Shown in pieces: positions 1 through 10,942 of a DNA stretch of 57,895 nt. How positions within the stretch are numbered: the first letter of the stretch is position 1; each line of letters begins with the position of its first letter. The DNA lies in contig NC_049996.1 in assembly GCF_000003815.2 (NCBI RefSeq), positions 17,885,619 to 17,943,513 of the forward strand, written 5' to 3'. A program made the translations under genes and the position numbers. The notes below the pieces were generated by a model that had not been told where the DNA came from, made no database searches, and saw only the letters and a program-made list of their open reading frames with translations. Source of the DNA: Branchiostoma floridae. Lineage: Eukaryota; Chordata; Leptocardii; Amphioxiformes; Branchiostomatidae.

Positions 1-90
1 ACCAAGCACCGACACTTGTGTGACAAAACTACCAAGCACCGACACTTGTGTGACAAAACTACCAAGCACCGACACTTGTGTGGCAAAACT
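1..90. repeat. 30-bp tandem repeat, three copies
   Basis: Three consecutive 30-bp units begin with accaagcaccgacacttgtg. The third differs by one base (tgg for tga). The array starts at the window edge, so its true length is unknown. No coding role is apparent. Confidence 0.95.
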
Positions 91-3084
91 ATCAGTCAAA
101 CATTCCCCGGCAGCCCGTAACTCCCAAACATCGGGTCCGTGTAACCAAATCTCCAACACCAGCCCCTAATGATGAGGCGGGGGAATAGCAGCGGACAGCT
201 GCGAGTTTTGGGAGGGGGGTGGTATTCACATGGCCCTGTTAGAGTATCGCTGCCTCTTACATTCCTCTAAAATTATATTTCACAGTTGTTATTCCATTAG
301 AGATGTCTGTTTGTACTACATTGTATTAGACCCAATATACACGAGTAAAATGGTCTGACACACGACAGGTGCGTACGATGCGGTCATACGTCCGCTGTTG
401 TACGACGTTTTCTGTGCGTCTAAAAGAACCTTTTGAGAGGCAATTGGCTGGGATACAGCATACAGAAGACATTTACGGTACGACAGTAGCTTACTGAGTT
501 TCGCAGCGTCAGCGCCACCCCCATGCTTAAACATTGTTCCCTAAAGTCAAGTTCAAGTGTTAAAACACAGCACGAGCACCATGACCACATCTCTCCGGCA
601 TGTTCTGCACTTGGGTTTGCACTCTGCAGCTGCCAGACCGAAAACCAGCAGGCAGGAGTGAAATACTGTATATCATAGCTGTAATAGTCAACATATACAT
701 TCCTGCAACAATTACGAGAGGCATGTATGGCATATATGGAAGCGAGTTTTATACGAGCCTTTAAAGTTCTTCCGATGTAAGTTCCTTGCATGAATTGACG
801 GCTGCACGTTAAAGACTTCTCGTTATTAGACCCGCCCCCACTGCCACCCGCGTGTGCGATTGACTCATGTTCAAGTTGAGTCATGTTCAAGGTTGAGTTA
901 CACAGTCACGCCAGTGACATCTTTAGCAGATGTCTGTAAATCCCTGTGCGCTATGGGGTCTGCAGTAATGTGATAAATGCTGGCAGGACTTCGCGTGGAA
1001 ACTTTTCCTCTATGTGTCCCAGCCATTGCCGTGAATCACGGAAGTCAGGAATTTTAATTATACAGTACACTGATTGGAATTGTGGACCCCTGTAGTCGAC
1101 TGATCTGCATTGACTAGTGGTGGCGACTTGCAAAGGGCGTAATTTACTAGAAGTTTTGATGATCTTTTATATGAGGGCTACAAACGTTATATGATATAGA
1201 AGCAAATTACGCCCTCCAAGAGTTTTTGTGTGAGGGTAGGGGCAAATCTACCGACGAGTCGGGGCATGTATAAAGCATGGTCGAGACAAGAACTGTTAAT
1301 AAGTCAGAGGCCGTCACTTCTAAACTATAACCTTCCCTTTCCGCACCCACACCCATGGACCTTCTCTGGGACATACTGATAGAAAAAGGACCCACTGTCA
1401 CGAGAAGACAGTTGCGGAATTTGCATACATGTTGCATGAAACCCTATCAATGGCTGTGAAGGTCTTGGTATAACGAGTATTTCGATGAGGTCAATGACCC
1501 CCCCCCCCCCGTGTACTAATGATATATAAGGCTGTCCGTCTAGTTAAAAATGTTTGCCTCTATTTTCCTTTAAATACTTATCCCATAACTGATTACTGAG
1601 TACCGTTAAGTCAGTCCATCCATCAAGTAACACCAAAAGCTCACCTCAGCTTTTAGACAGGGCATAGTGATCCCTAAAACATCGCTACGACATCCCCATA
1701 CATAACATATGGACGTCTCATGCAGGGCGTGAGCAAGCATAAACCGGTGACCAGGCCATTTTCCCGTCAGTGTTTTACTGCAGTTGACACAAATAGACAG
1801 TCAATGTCGCTCCAGATCGGCTAGTAGTCTCCACTGAAGTACGAGACGACTTTAGTAATGGTTGTTCCTACCTGCAGTTGAACAGGTGTAAGAAGGTCAC
1901 ATTGGGGAACAGGTGTCAGCGACCGGCACAGACTCGAGCTGGTTTCTGACTGAATTTGTGCAGAAAAATCAGCGTTGACTCCAGAAATTTTCTTCTCCGT
2001 AGGACGTCCCGCCTGTCTGATGTGCTGTGCACGTTCTTGTTGTAAAGGTTGACCAAAATTGAGACACAAACAGAATGTCACTGAACAGAAATGCCTCCCC
2101 GCCATCTTTATTTCGAAGTTCGCGGGCGACATGGTGTCAAAGGTCATGCAGGTCACGACACCTGCTGACGCCTTGCGTGTAAAAAGTGACCGTGCGACGA
2201 TTACCGTGCGGTGTTTCTTGTTGTGTGTGTGTGTGTGTGTGTGGACGGGCATGAAAGATCTAAGACGATTGTAGAATACAAATGTATCCACGTTCTATAG
2301 CTGATTCTATTGACAACAGGCGTTATTCTAATGTCATGTTTAATGTTACACTCTGAGCTCAAATGCCTCAGTCCAAGTCCTATCTCTAACCGGACTAGGG
2401 GGTTGGGTTGAAAACCCATGGAACTAACTAGACTCGCATTATGCAATAATTACGGGGACGATAGCACAAAAATTAAAATGTCAATAGAGAAATGAAAAAC
2501 AACAGAATGACGGATAGTAAAAAGTTAAGAACGATAAAAAGGTCATGTTTTGTATTCACAGTTTGACCCGGGAGTGGATTTTTGTCTATGAATCCAATAA
2601 AGCGGGCTGGCTGAGGAATAATGATGAATCTGTCCCATCCAATTCCACCAACTTGGCGCTCAATACCACCACAGACCGGCGTCCATCAGCAAAATGCAGT
2701 TATACCAGATCAATGGTGGAAAACGTTCAAAGACGTGGGGTATAAATTTGGACGGTATCTGGTGCGCTATCGGTCTAATTCTATTTCGTTTCTCGGTGTC
2801 GCTGACCTTCTAAAACATTGTTGTCACTGTGCCAGGTACACAGGGCGCAGCGGCAACATGGACAAGTTATGAGAAAGTTTCCCGTATCAGTAGGAATTTC
2901 AAATTGCTTGTGTCTAACAGGATCGTTAGAATCGTGAAAATCCCTTCTTTTGCCCTATTTTGTAGTCATCATTGACCGGATCATCCGTGAGTTATACAGA
3001 TGTATGGCTGGGTTTAGGGTTACTGACCTGCACTTTGATTGACAGGCCAACTGGGCGATCGCTTCGCATTCTTTCCCTGACTCT
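91..3084. other. Gene-free stretch with simple repeats
   Basis: No reading frame here resembles a known protein, and no chain of splice-compatible exons could be assembled. Visible elements are a C-run at about 1499-1510 and a (GT)n run at about 2222-2242. Short open frames look random. Undetected noncoding first exons of the downstream AHNAK-like gene remain possible. Confidence 0.6.
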
Positions 3085-3237
3085 CCGTTTCGTAAACCGT
3101 CGTTGCCTTCGAGAAGCGTCGTTGCCAAATTTTGGAACCCTCGTTGCCTTTCTAACCGGCGATGCCATTTCCGAGCGACCGATCGTGAATTCCGAGTGCT
3201 CGCGGCATGTTCGTGAAGTTTCCGTAGCTTCTCGGGA
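3085..3237 (+). repeat. Left arm of a 150-bp inverted repeat pair
   Basis: This segment, starting ccgtttcgtaaaccgtcg, is repeated in inverted orientation at 6669-6819. The match covers about 150 bp with a few differences near the inner end. The bases outside 3085 do not match those outside 6819, so the outer edges are sharp. This could be a pair of independent insertions or the ends of a composite element of about 3.7 kb. Confidence 0.85.
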
Positions 3238-3749
3238 AGTTTCTGTAATTCATGAAAGAAGGGCCAGATCTTGCTCCACTGTGGGAAGAAGACCTTCTCA
3301 GGACTGTAACTCTGTCTTCTACTCAGTTGAGGAGTACCGAAGCGTCACATGACGATATACGTACACCGTTTGGGGAGTACATTTGGCCACGGAGTGCCAT
3401 GTAGATAGACTAGAGTCATTGGTAAATGTAGGATTTTTCTCCGACTCTAACACTAACAGTAGAGGGGTGTGGGGTGGACTGAAGTCACCGGATTGGAAAT
3501 TGGTAAAGGTTACTGACCAATTCTGGACTGGATCAAGGAACGGTTTGGGCACTTTGCAAGGAGCTTTTCAGATATTTCTGGGCTGCAACTAAGGTTAGGG
3601 ATAGAACCTGATTTTGTACCTCTTCCGCCCTCACCACATTTTTGGAACAGTCCATTATTGAGCCAAGTGTTGGGCGTCAGGAGTTCGCCAGTCACTGGAG
3701 GAATGCGGCTATGGTTATGTATGGCATTGTCCTCTACAGCACAATACAA

Positions 3750-4390
3750 ATTCGTCTCAAATTATCAATTCTATCAATCAGCGTCTGAAAGACATTTATT
3801 TTCAAACTTTTCTAAGAGAGATACACAATGACAACAAAGATGGATCCGCTAAAAACAAATTGAGGTCTTACAGACTGTTCAAGTCCACTTATAATGTGGA
3901 ACAATACCTGGATATTGACAATATTCGACACAGGACGGCCGTCACAAAACTACGAGTCAGTTGCCACAAATTACACATCGAAACCGGAAGACATAACCGC
4001 ACTCCTCTAGAACAACGAATATGTAGATACTGCAGTCTAGATAAGTTAGAAGACGAACATCATTTTGTAGTAGAATGTAGTTTGTACAAGAAAGAGAGAG
4101 CTGAACTCTACAGACTAATAGAATCCATGTTCCCCCACTTCATACAACTAAGTAATATAGACAAATTTATATTCCTTATGAATCTAGACAAGCCTTTACT
4201 TATAAAGCATATCTGTTCTTACATTTTCAATATCACAAAGAAACGAGAAGAAGCCGAATGTACGCAGTAGAATACGATCCTTGAGTAGTGTAGATTCATT
4301 GTATCATTATATCATGTTGTATCATTTGTTGTGACCTGTACTAAACCCAGTGGGTATGAATGTACAATAAAGGTCTTCATTCATTCATTA
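3750..4390 (+). mobile_element. 3' fragment of a non-LTR retrotransposon (LINE)
   Basis: An open frame running from about 3755 to the stop at 4268-4270 encodes the C-terminal end of a LINE polyprotein. It ends in a short region with a Cys/His zinc-finger-like motif (C-x2-C, then H-H and a further C: CRYCSLDKLEDEHHF...EC). This arrangement is common after the reverse transcriptase in CR1/L2-like LINEs. The frame is open upstream of the first Met at 3860, and the visible similarity begins at the INSINQRLKD stretch. After the stop there is an untranslated tail with AATAAA, ending in a (TTCA)n repeat near 4376-4388, as in tail ends of this LINE group. The reverse transcriptase core and endonuclease are absent, so this is a 5'-truncated, dead copy. 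The family assignment is from memory of the motif. Confidence 0.75.
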
Positions 4391-5101
4391 TTGAAGGAGG
4401 GGCTGGTAACATGGCTTAGAAACACAGACAAGCGGCAGGCATGCCATTCACGTACCGTGTTAGTGGAGTTGGGAGTCAGTCAGAGTCTGACCAAGTTGGT
4501 CTGACAAACTGACTCACAACGTCACCAACACCTTTTTTCAGTAGACGCTCCACCCAAGGAGCTTTTACATCATATAGCAGACAATAGCTATTGTACTTGT
4601 AAATGTACCAGGCTCTTACGGTCAGGTCGATAATGTATGTATGATTTGACACTTCTCACATGCATGACATTACATTGATGTGCGACCTCATTAAAGTGTC
4701 GGATTTACATACAGATGGCGTCTGGCAAGGAGCTTTTATCTTTGCGTCTGGTAACAAAAAGAAATAAATTTGTGGACACTTTGCCCCTTCTAACACTAAT
4801 TCACCCTTCATGTAGACATTAGAAGTAATAACTTTGATACAAGGGCTCAGAAATAAAGCACATTTTTGATAACATAATAATAAAATATCTTTATTGCAAA
4901 CTCATGCCCGATGGCTAATTGCAAAAATACATGTATGAAAGTACAATGATGATAATGATACTGAATGGTATACGATAACAAAGTAGGTCATCAACTAGTG
5001 ATACTTCTGATATTTCTTATGCATACTGTTGTATTGTCAGTATACCGATACCCCATATATGAAAATAATGCACTAACCCAGCCACTCCAAGTAACATTTG
5101 T

Positions 5102-6443
5102 TACCTTTGCCAGAATGGCTAAGGTTATGTTTTAGGCTTGTGAGTCTGTCTGTCTGTGTGTGTGTGTGTTAACAGCATAACTCAAGAAGCCTTAGTCAGA
5201 TCCCGATGATATTTGGTAGGTGGATAGGGGTCGGGAAAACGAAGGTCAAGTTCGATAATGGGCCCCCTAGCGGCTTGCTAAGGTACTGCAGCAGAACCTC
5301 AATTTTTGATATCTCGTGTTCTGGACATGCTGTGGTCATGATTTTTAAGTGATAGATAGCCCTTGGGGGAAGAGAGTAAGTACTATAAGTTTGGACCCCC
5401 TAGCGGCTTGTTTGGAACTGCAGTCGCCGATTTCCTTTCAAACTTTGGACGAGAATAACTCGAGAACGTGTTGATGGATCGTCACGATTTTTGGTATGTA
5501 GATAGCCCAAGTAACAATGTACATTATGAAATACTAATTATGCAAATCAGCAGCTAATTTGCATAATAAATGAGGAAAGTTTATAAATCCGCTGCATTTC
5601 ATGATAGGACTTTCAAACTTGTCACCATATATAGATGAGAAAGAGAGAAAAATCAATCCATATTAATTATGCAAATGACGACCTCATTTGCATAATTAAT
5701 GAGAAAATATAAACGTGTTGACGGATCGTCATGATTTTTGGTATGTAGATAGCCAAAGGGAAGACTTACATGATGGATTCTAATTATGCAAATCGACAGC
5801 TAATTTGTATAATTAATGAGGAAAGTTTGTAAATCCACTGTATTCCTTACAGGACTTTCAAACTTGTCACATTTGTAGCTGAGAAAGAAAGGAATATCTA
5901 TACATATTAATTATGCAGATGATGATCTCATTTGCATAATTAATGGCAAAATATGAACATGTTGACGGATCGTCATGATTTTTGGTATGTTGATATCCTA
6001 AGTAAAAACTTACATGAGATACTAATTATGTAAATTAACAATTTGCATAATTAATGCGGAAAGTTGATAAATTCTCTGCATTCCGTGATAGGACTTTCAA
6101 ACTTGACACATGTGGAACTGAGAAAGATGGCAGAGACTAAGAGGTGTATGTTTGGGTCCGGTAACGTCTTTTCTTGAACTGCAGGAGCCGGTTTAGTTTC
6201 CTACTTTGAAAGAGAATAAGTTAAAAAGGGATGAAAGGATCATCATGATTTTTGGTATGCTGATAGCTTAAGTGATGCTTGATACAATTTAATATCATTA
6301 TGTAAATAGGGATCTAATTTGTATAAGCAATGGCGAAATGTTATGAACCAACTCCGGGCATATAAAATAAAATGTAATGAGTAACACATTTATGTCTACA
6401 GACATCATTCTACATAACAAACCTGGTTTATTTGGCAAAGGTA
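5102..6443. repeat. AT-rich diverged internal-repeat block, possible DNA element
   Basis: Four to five diverged copies of a unit of about 200-250 bp lie in this block. Each carries a 'ggatcgtcatgatttttggtatg' type segment (near 5478, 5725, 5970, 6240) and paired, inverted octamer-like words (attatgcaaat and atttgcataat). An 11-bp perfect inverted pair, TACCTTTGCCA at 5102-5112 and TGGCAAAGGTA at 6433-6443, could mark the ends of a nonautonomous element. I found no clear target-site duplication. No coding sequence is seen. Just upstream, at about 4875-4900, lies what may be the antisense tail of a LINE (tctttattgcaaa). Confidence 0.6.
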
Positions 6444-6668
6444 TGTGTTCCTGGAACTCTAGTTTTGAATAAAGAACACTATCCTGTACAACTCAAAGTC
6501 AAGACATGCTTATTCCAGTGTCCCTTACAGTACGTAACAGCACAACACATTTCTGTTCTTCTACAATTTGCGAGCAAAGTAGAATAAGAAAAGGTTTGAG
6601 CGATGATAGAGAACCAGGCCCAGAGTCATATGCTTCGAGGGATGCAATTACCCACAATACTAAGAGTT

Positions 6669-6819
6669 CCGAGAATTCACGAAAATCTCACGAACATGCC
6701 GCGAGCACTCGGAATCCAAGATCGGTCGCTCGGAAATGGCATCGCCGGTTAGAAAGGCAACGAGGGTTCCAAAATTTGGCAACGACGCTTCTCGAAGGCA
6801 ACGACGGTTTACGAAACGG
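6669..6819 (-). repeat. Right arm of the 150-bp inverted repeat pair
   Basis: This is the reverse complement of 3085-3237, ending ...cggtttacgaaacgg at 6819. The interval between the arms (about 3.4 kb) holds the LINE fragment and the AT-rich repeat block. Confidence 0.85.
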
Positions 6820-9800
6820 AAATCTGCGGCGGGCAGACTCGCCGCCATGTCTGCGATGTTCACGGCCAGTTTACCAATTCTATCCGGCAAACATCTCCAC
6901 AAAGTATGCGGGAAATTGATGCAAAGCTATTATTTATGGACAGCGTGCGTTAGCTGGACATGTAGGGAGTGGTGGGGACTTAATGTTTAAAATAAAATCC
7001 AACTTGTAAGTGAACCTAATAGATAAGCACAATAGACATGACTCGTAGATATACCCAGGAATTATGTAACATATTTTTATAGCCTACTTGTTGACTATTT
7101 GAAGAGGAAGTTATTCAGTCGTGAAGTTTGTCCAGAATAGACCCCGTTCCTTTGTTTGAACTCAATGGAAACTACCTAGAAGTCCAAATGACTGTCAAAT
7201 AACTAGAGTATTCAGGTTTCAGCGTGGGTACGAAAACACAATTTCTCACAGCAGAGAAAACCTCTTCAGTTTACATGTTAAACACCACTACTATTCGACG
7301 CCTGTTGAGAAATAGAATAAAATGGCCATGGAGTTGTTGATATCTAATAAGGAGTTGTCCAAAGTTAGAACATGGCCAGTCAGTGTTGTTGTGATCCACA
7401 TGTTCCAGCGTTCTCCCATCTGGCCCGCATTAGGGCGCGGATACACCAACTACACACATCAGCTGATGGGGGTTAAATAGCTCATCAAGACTCCAGTACA
7501 ACAGGAGTAGCACTGGCGTAGCGTGTAATGTTGGACAAATTAAGATCCATTCAAACCATCCTATTATTTCTGTCAAGTCTGACATCAACATGTAAAAATT
7601 ACTGCATTTATCCCATATTGGGCAGGAATATGCAATAAAGATCATTGTCATTGGCATCGAAACTTTATCAAACTTGTTTACTTCCGGCTTGTTATGAAGC
7701 CTTACTTATGGGAGGCACTGGATTTTTACAACAGGGGGTTAAGGTTTGGTAAATCACCAAAAACCGTTTCCACGAAACTTTAAATTTAACTTGTTGATTC
7801 TCCATTTACCAATTGTCGAAATTGCAGTGGTACCTAACACTGAAATCGGAAATCCCCCTCGTGTGGCGATTTCCCCCGTTCTGTAATACCAATAAAGTGA
7901 GAGCTAATTTTAGCCCGGCCCATGTCAGCCTAACGCTGATGGAGTTATTCAGGAGCCCGGCTTGGCAGGAGGATCGATTTCTCACAAATTTCACGGCCAA
8001 GATTCGGGAAGGGCAAAGCCACCTGACTCGGGTAGGGGGGGGGGGCGTCTATTCGGGTGAGACGGGCTTCCACCGCGAAGATCTGCGGCAGAACGAACAT
8101 CGCAGTGGAATAAAACTCCTCTGCTGCCGGCCAAACTCCTTCCCCAGCTTATGTTACTGTCTTAAACCACCGCAAGATCTGCTTGGAGATTAGGCAGAGG
8201 AAGGCGGATGTATCGTCACGATTTCTCTCACAAACACTTGAGATTGATCCCAGCGACCTCCGTCCCGGCCTCCGTCTCGACCTCCGTCCCGGCCGCACCA
8301 ATCTCGGCTGCTGCGTATCGACAGTCCGCCGGCCTTCCCTCGGGGGTTTGCCGATATCTGGCCACCGGCCCAGAGGTCACTCGGCCTGATCGACTTTCTT
8401 ACAAGCTGGTCTAGTTCCGCAGCGGACTGCGCATTTAGCCTCATAAAACTCATCAATGTGTCGTCTCGTTGGAAACAATTAAAGTGCATCTGTCAACACT
8501 TTTTCTACATCACAAAAGCACTATATGAAATCGTCTGTTTCTCTTTCTTATCTCAAGCTCTTGATCGTCTGGTCAAAGTGGAGACTGGGAGGTTCGTCAT
8601 CTATCTATCAGTATCACTTGTCAAAGGTCGGATCTCAGAGCAACCAATATACATGTATATGATATATGGGGCCAGGTTTCCTTGCATTCCTATATGCTGC
8701 AGTGTCTCCTAATAATCATTATCAAAAGTGAACAGCGGTTCCTGAAACACTAGTACATGTAGATATAGGTACGTTGGTGTGTCTGTGACATGGGCAGACT
8801 GTAAGAGATATTAAAGTGCTTTATTTGACATGTAGCCAAACTTCACATTGGGTATGATTTCTCGCGGGACTTCATCTGTTACATAATACATACATCCGTT
8901 AGTCAAGTCAGCATAGAATGACACAAGTCTATCGCATCTTGTGTAAATGACATAGCAGAAGTGGATTCAGTTTCAGAAGTTGTTGGTATTATGAAGTGAT
9001 CCCCTTGTCCACCTGCTAGGCGCATCATCGTGTTGACAGCTCGAACGGCCCCCAGTTATCTGCCCCGGAGTTACGTCGGTATTTAACTACAGCAGCAGAC
9101 ATAATAACGCGCTCAGGGAATGTGTTGGTTAGCACAGCTAATCATTGGCATTGTTAATCTGTAATGATACTGTGTCCTCAACTATACGTAAAATGCAAAA
9201 ATAAAATCAACACATAAGAGACAGGATATGCAGAAACATTCTACGAATAATGCATATGGTAGATATATGTATATCATTCTAAGGCGCTGTGATATGGCTT
9301 ATTTCTACTTTGTCTTGTTCTTCTTGGAGTCATATAACCTTAGCAGAAGTGCCGTATTGGATACATAGATACAGAAGTACTGTACATACATGATCTGGGG
9401 ATTACTTTAATAATGATTACTTTAATGATGCAGTAGTACTGTAAGATCATGTCTTCCATGCGGCACCTGTCTGTGGGAATGGGAAATGCATGTACAGGAT
9501 ATTTGTCCAGGCACCGTTGCTTACATCATCCTTCCCGGCATGATGGTCATGTTTATGTTATCTGCAACAGGAGGTTAGTCGCGCTGTACTATTTCTGGTT
9601 GGTGGGGCAGCCTTCATGTAAGGATCACCAGCATAAAGTCGTAAATCCGCGCTACAGCCAGACATGACGCACTGAAGAGCGGAACCCGTAAACCAGTCGC
9701 AGTGTCGGGTTATACACCGGGTCCCGCCCCTGCCCTGGCAGCGTGTTTGCGTAACCCAGTGTCTGCGGTCCCAGCTGGCCCGGTCCTCACACGGACACAG

Positions 9801-9851
9801 TTGTCATGTCTGTCACACGACCCTGCACGACATGCGGCACGACACTCTTTC
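6820..9851. other. Gene-free stretch
   Basis: No supported gene. A GC-rich patch at 8040-8400 gives overlapping open frames, but none resembles a protein and none has compatible splice sites. The sequence gcaataaagatcattgtcattg near 7633 looks like another LINE 3' tail (low confidence). Confidence 0.5.
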
Positions 9852-10215
9852 CATGGTTTATACATATTAAAGGCCAGCCTGGATGCCAAACTTTTCTGGG
9901 CTTATACAGCACAACTCCTTGGCTCTAGGACCAACAAAACCCCCAAGGAAATTTTACAGCAAGCCCGCCCGAGTTAGACCCCGATAAATATGCACGACAG
10001 ATATCATTGCGATCGGGCCGGGGTCTGGTATTCAGGCTAACATGGTTTATACATAAGGCCAGCCTGGATGCCAAACTTTTCTGGGCCTATACAGCACAAC
10101 TCCTTTGGCTCTAGGGCCAACATCCATCCCCCCTACCCCCTTTGTTAGATTCTGATAAACGTGCACAATAGATAACATTGCGATCGGGCCGGGTTCTGAC
10201 ATTCAGGCTGTTGAA
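9852..10215. repeat. Tandem duplication, two units of about 185 bp
   Basis: Two adjacent, diverged copies begin at about 9852 and 10041. Both contain ggccagcctggatgccaaac and the later word cattgcgatcgggccggg. They differ by substitutions and small indels, so the duplication is not recent. No coding function is seen. Confidence 0.85.
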
Positions 10216-10942
10216 CATGGTTTAAACATAGAAGCCGAGATGCGCGCGACATCCATTAGTATCATAACAAGCGTTTTGGTCTGGTCTGAGATATTAAGTT
10301 TTAATAGACAAAATAACAGAATGCTCTATGTTGTTGCAAGCGCACACAACATTGATGTTTACTTCACAGGCGCATGAGTGTTTTGACAGCCCATAGCTGT
10401 TTGGAGCCGTAGTCTTAAATCAATGCTAAATATGCTGTCTGCGTTGTGCTGTTTTTGGGATGCAAGACTGTTTACAAGTACATGTACGTTATATAATCAA
10501 ACTTTTAATAATCCATTGTGGTCATCGTACGGTAGTAGATTTGTTATTCTTTTAAAGATAAGGAATTTCCTCTCTAAAACTTGATGATGATTTAAAGCAA
10601 ATTTTCTCCTTTGACAACTTGGACAGACCCGGGACAACGTTTAGTTTTGCTGCAGCGACAAGACGAGGCGACAGGAGGCGCTTGATCCTTGTCTCATTTT
10701 GGCTGTGATAATCCTCAGTCTATGATTACAGTCCTCAGTCTATGATTACAGTAGGAATTGATCATAGTAGTCCTAAATCGAATGTCTAGCAGTCTCCAAA
10801 CTACAGAATACAGCAAATTCACCTGTTACAGATGTTCAGTTACTTGTACAAGTTGTATGTCTAAAATGATACCAAGACTTTCGCAAAAACAGAAAGATGG
10901 TTAACAGAAAGGCTGACCTGTTGTTTGTTGTTTTCCCGCCAG
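10216..10942. other. No gene recognised upstream of the first AHNAK-like exon
   Basis: A 20-bp segment (tcctcagtctatgattacag) is duplicated at about 10711-10762. The sequence runs into the acceptor at 10941-10942. No promoter motif or upstream coding exon could be supported. Confidence 0.5.

Noticed and set aside
3860-4270. A possible stand-alone gene of 136 codons with a zinc-finger-like motif
   Set aside because: The frame is open upstream of the Met, and the end with its (TTCA)n tail marks it as a truncated LINE, not a host gene.
8010-8420. Overlapping open frames on both strands in a GC-rich patch
   Set aside because: No family resemblance and no compatible exon structure; the short imperfect repeats (ctccgtcccggc) explain the openness.
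9449-9977. Short open frames as possible upstream AHNAK-like exons, including a PDZ exon
   Set aside because: No PDZ-like sequence or phase-2 donor that would join to 10943 could be found.
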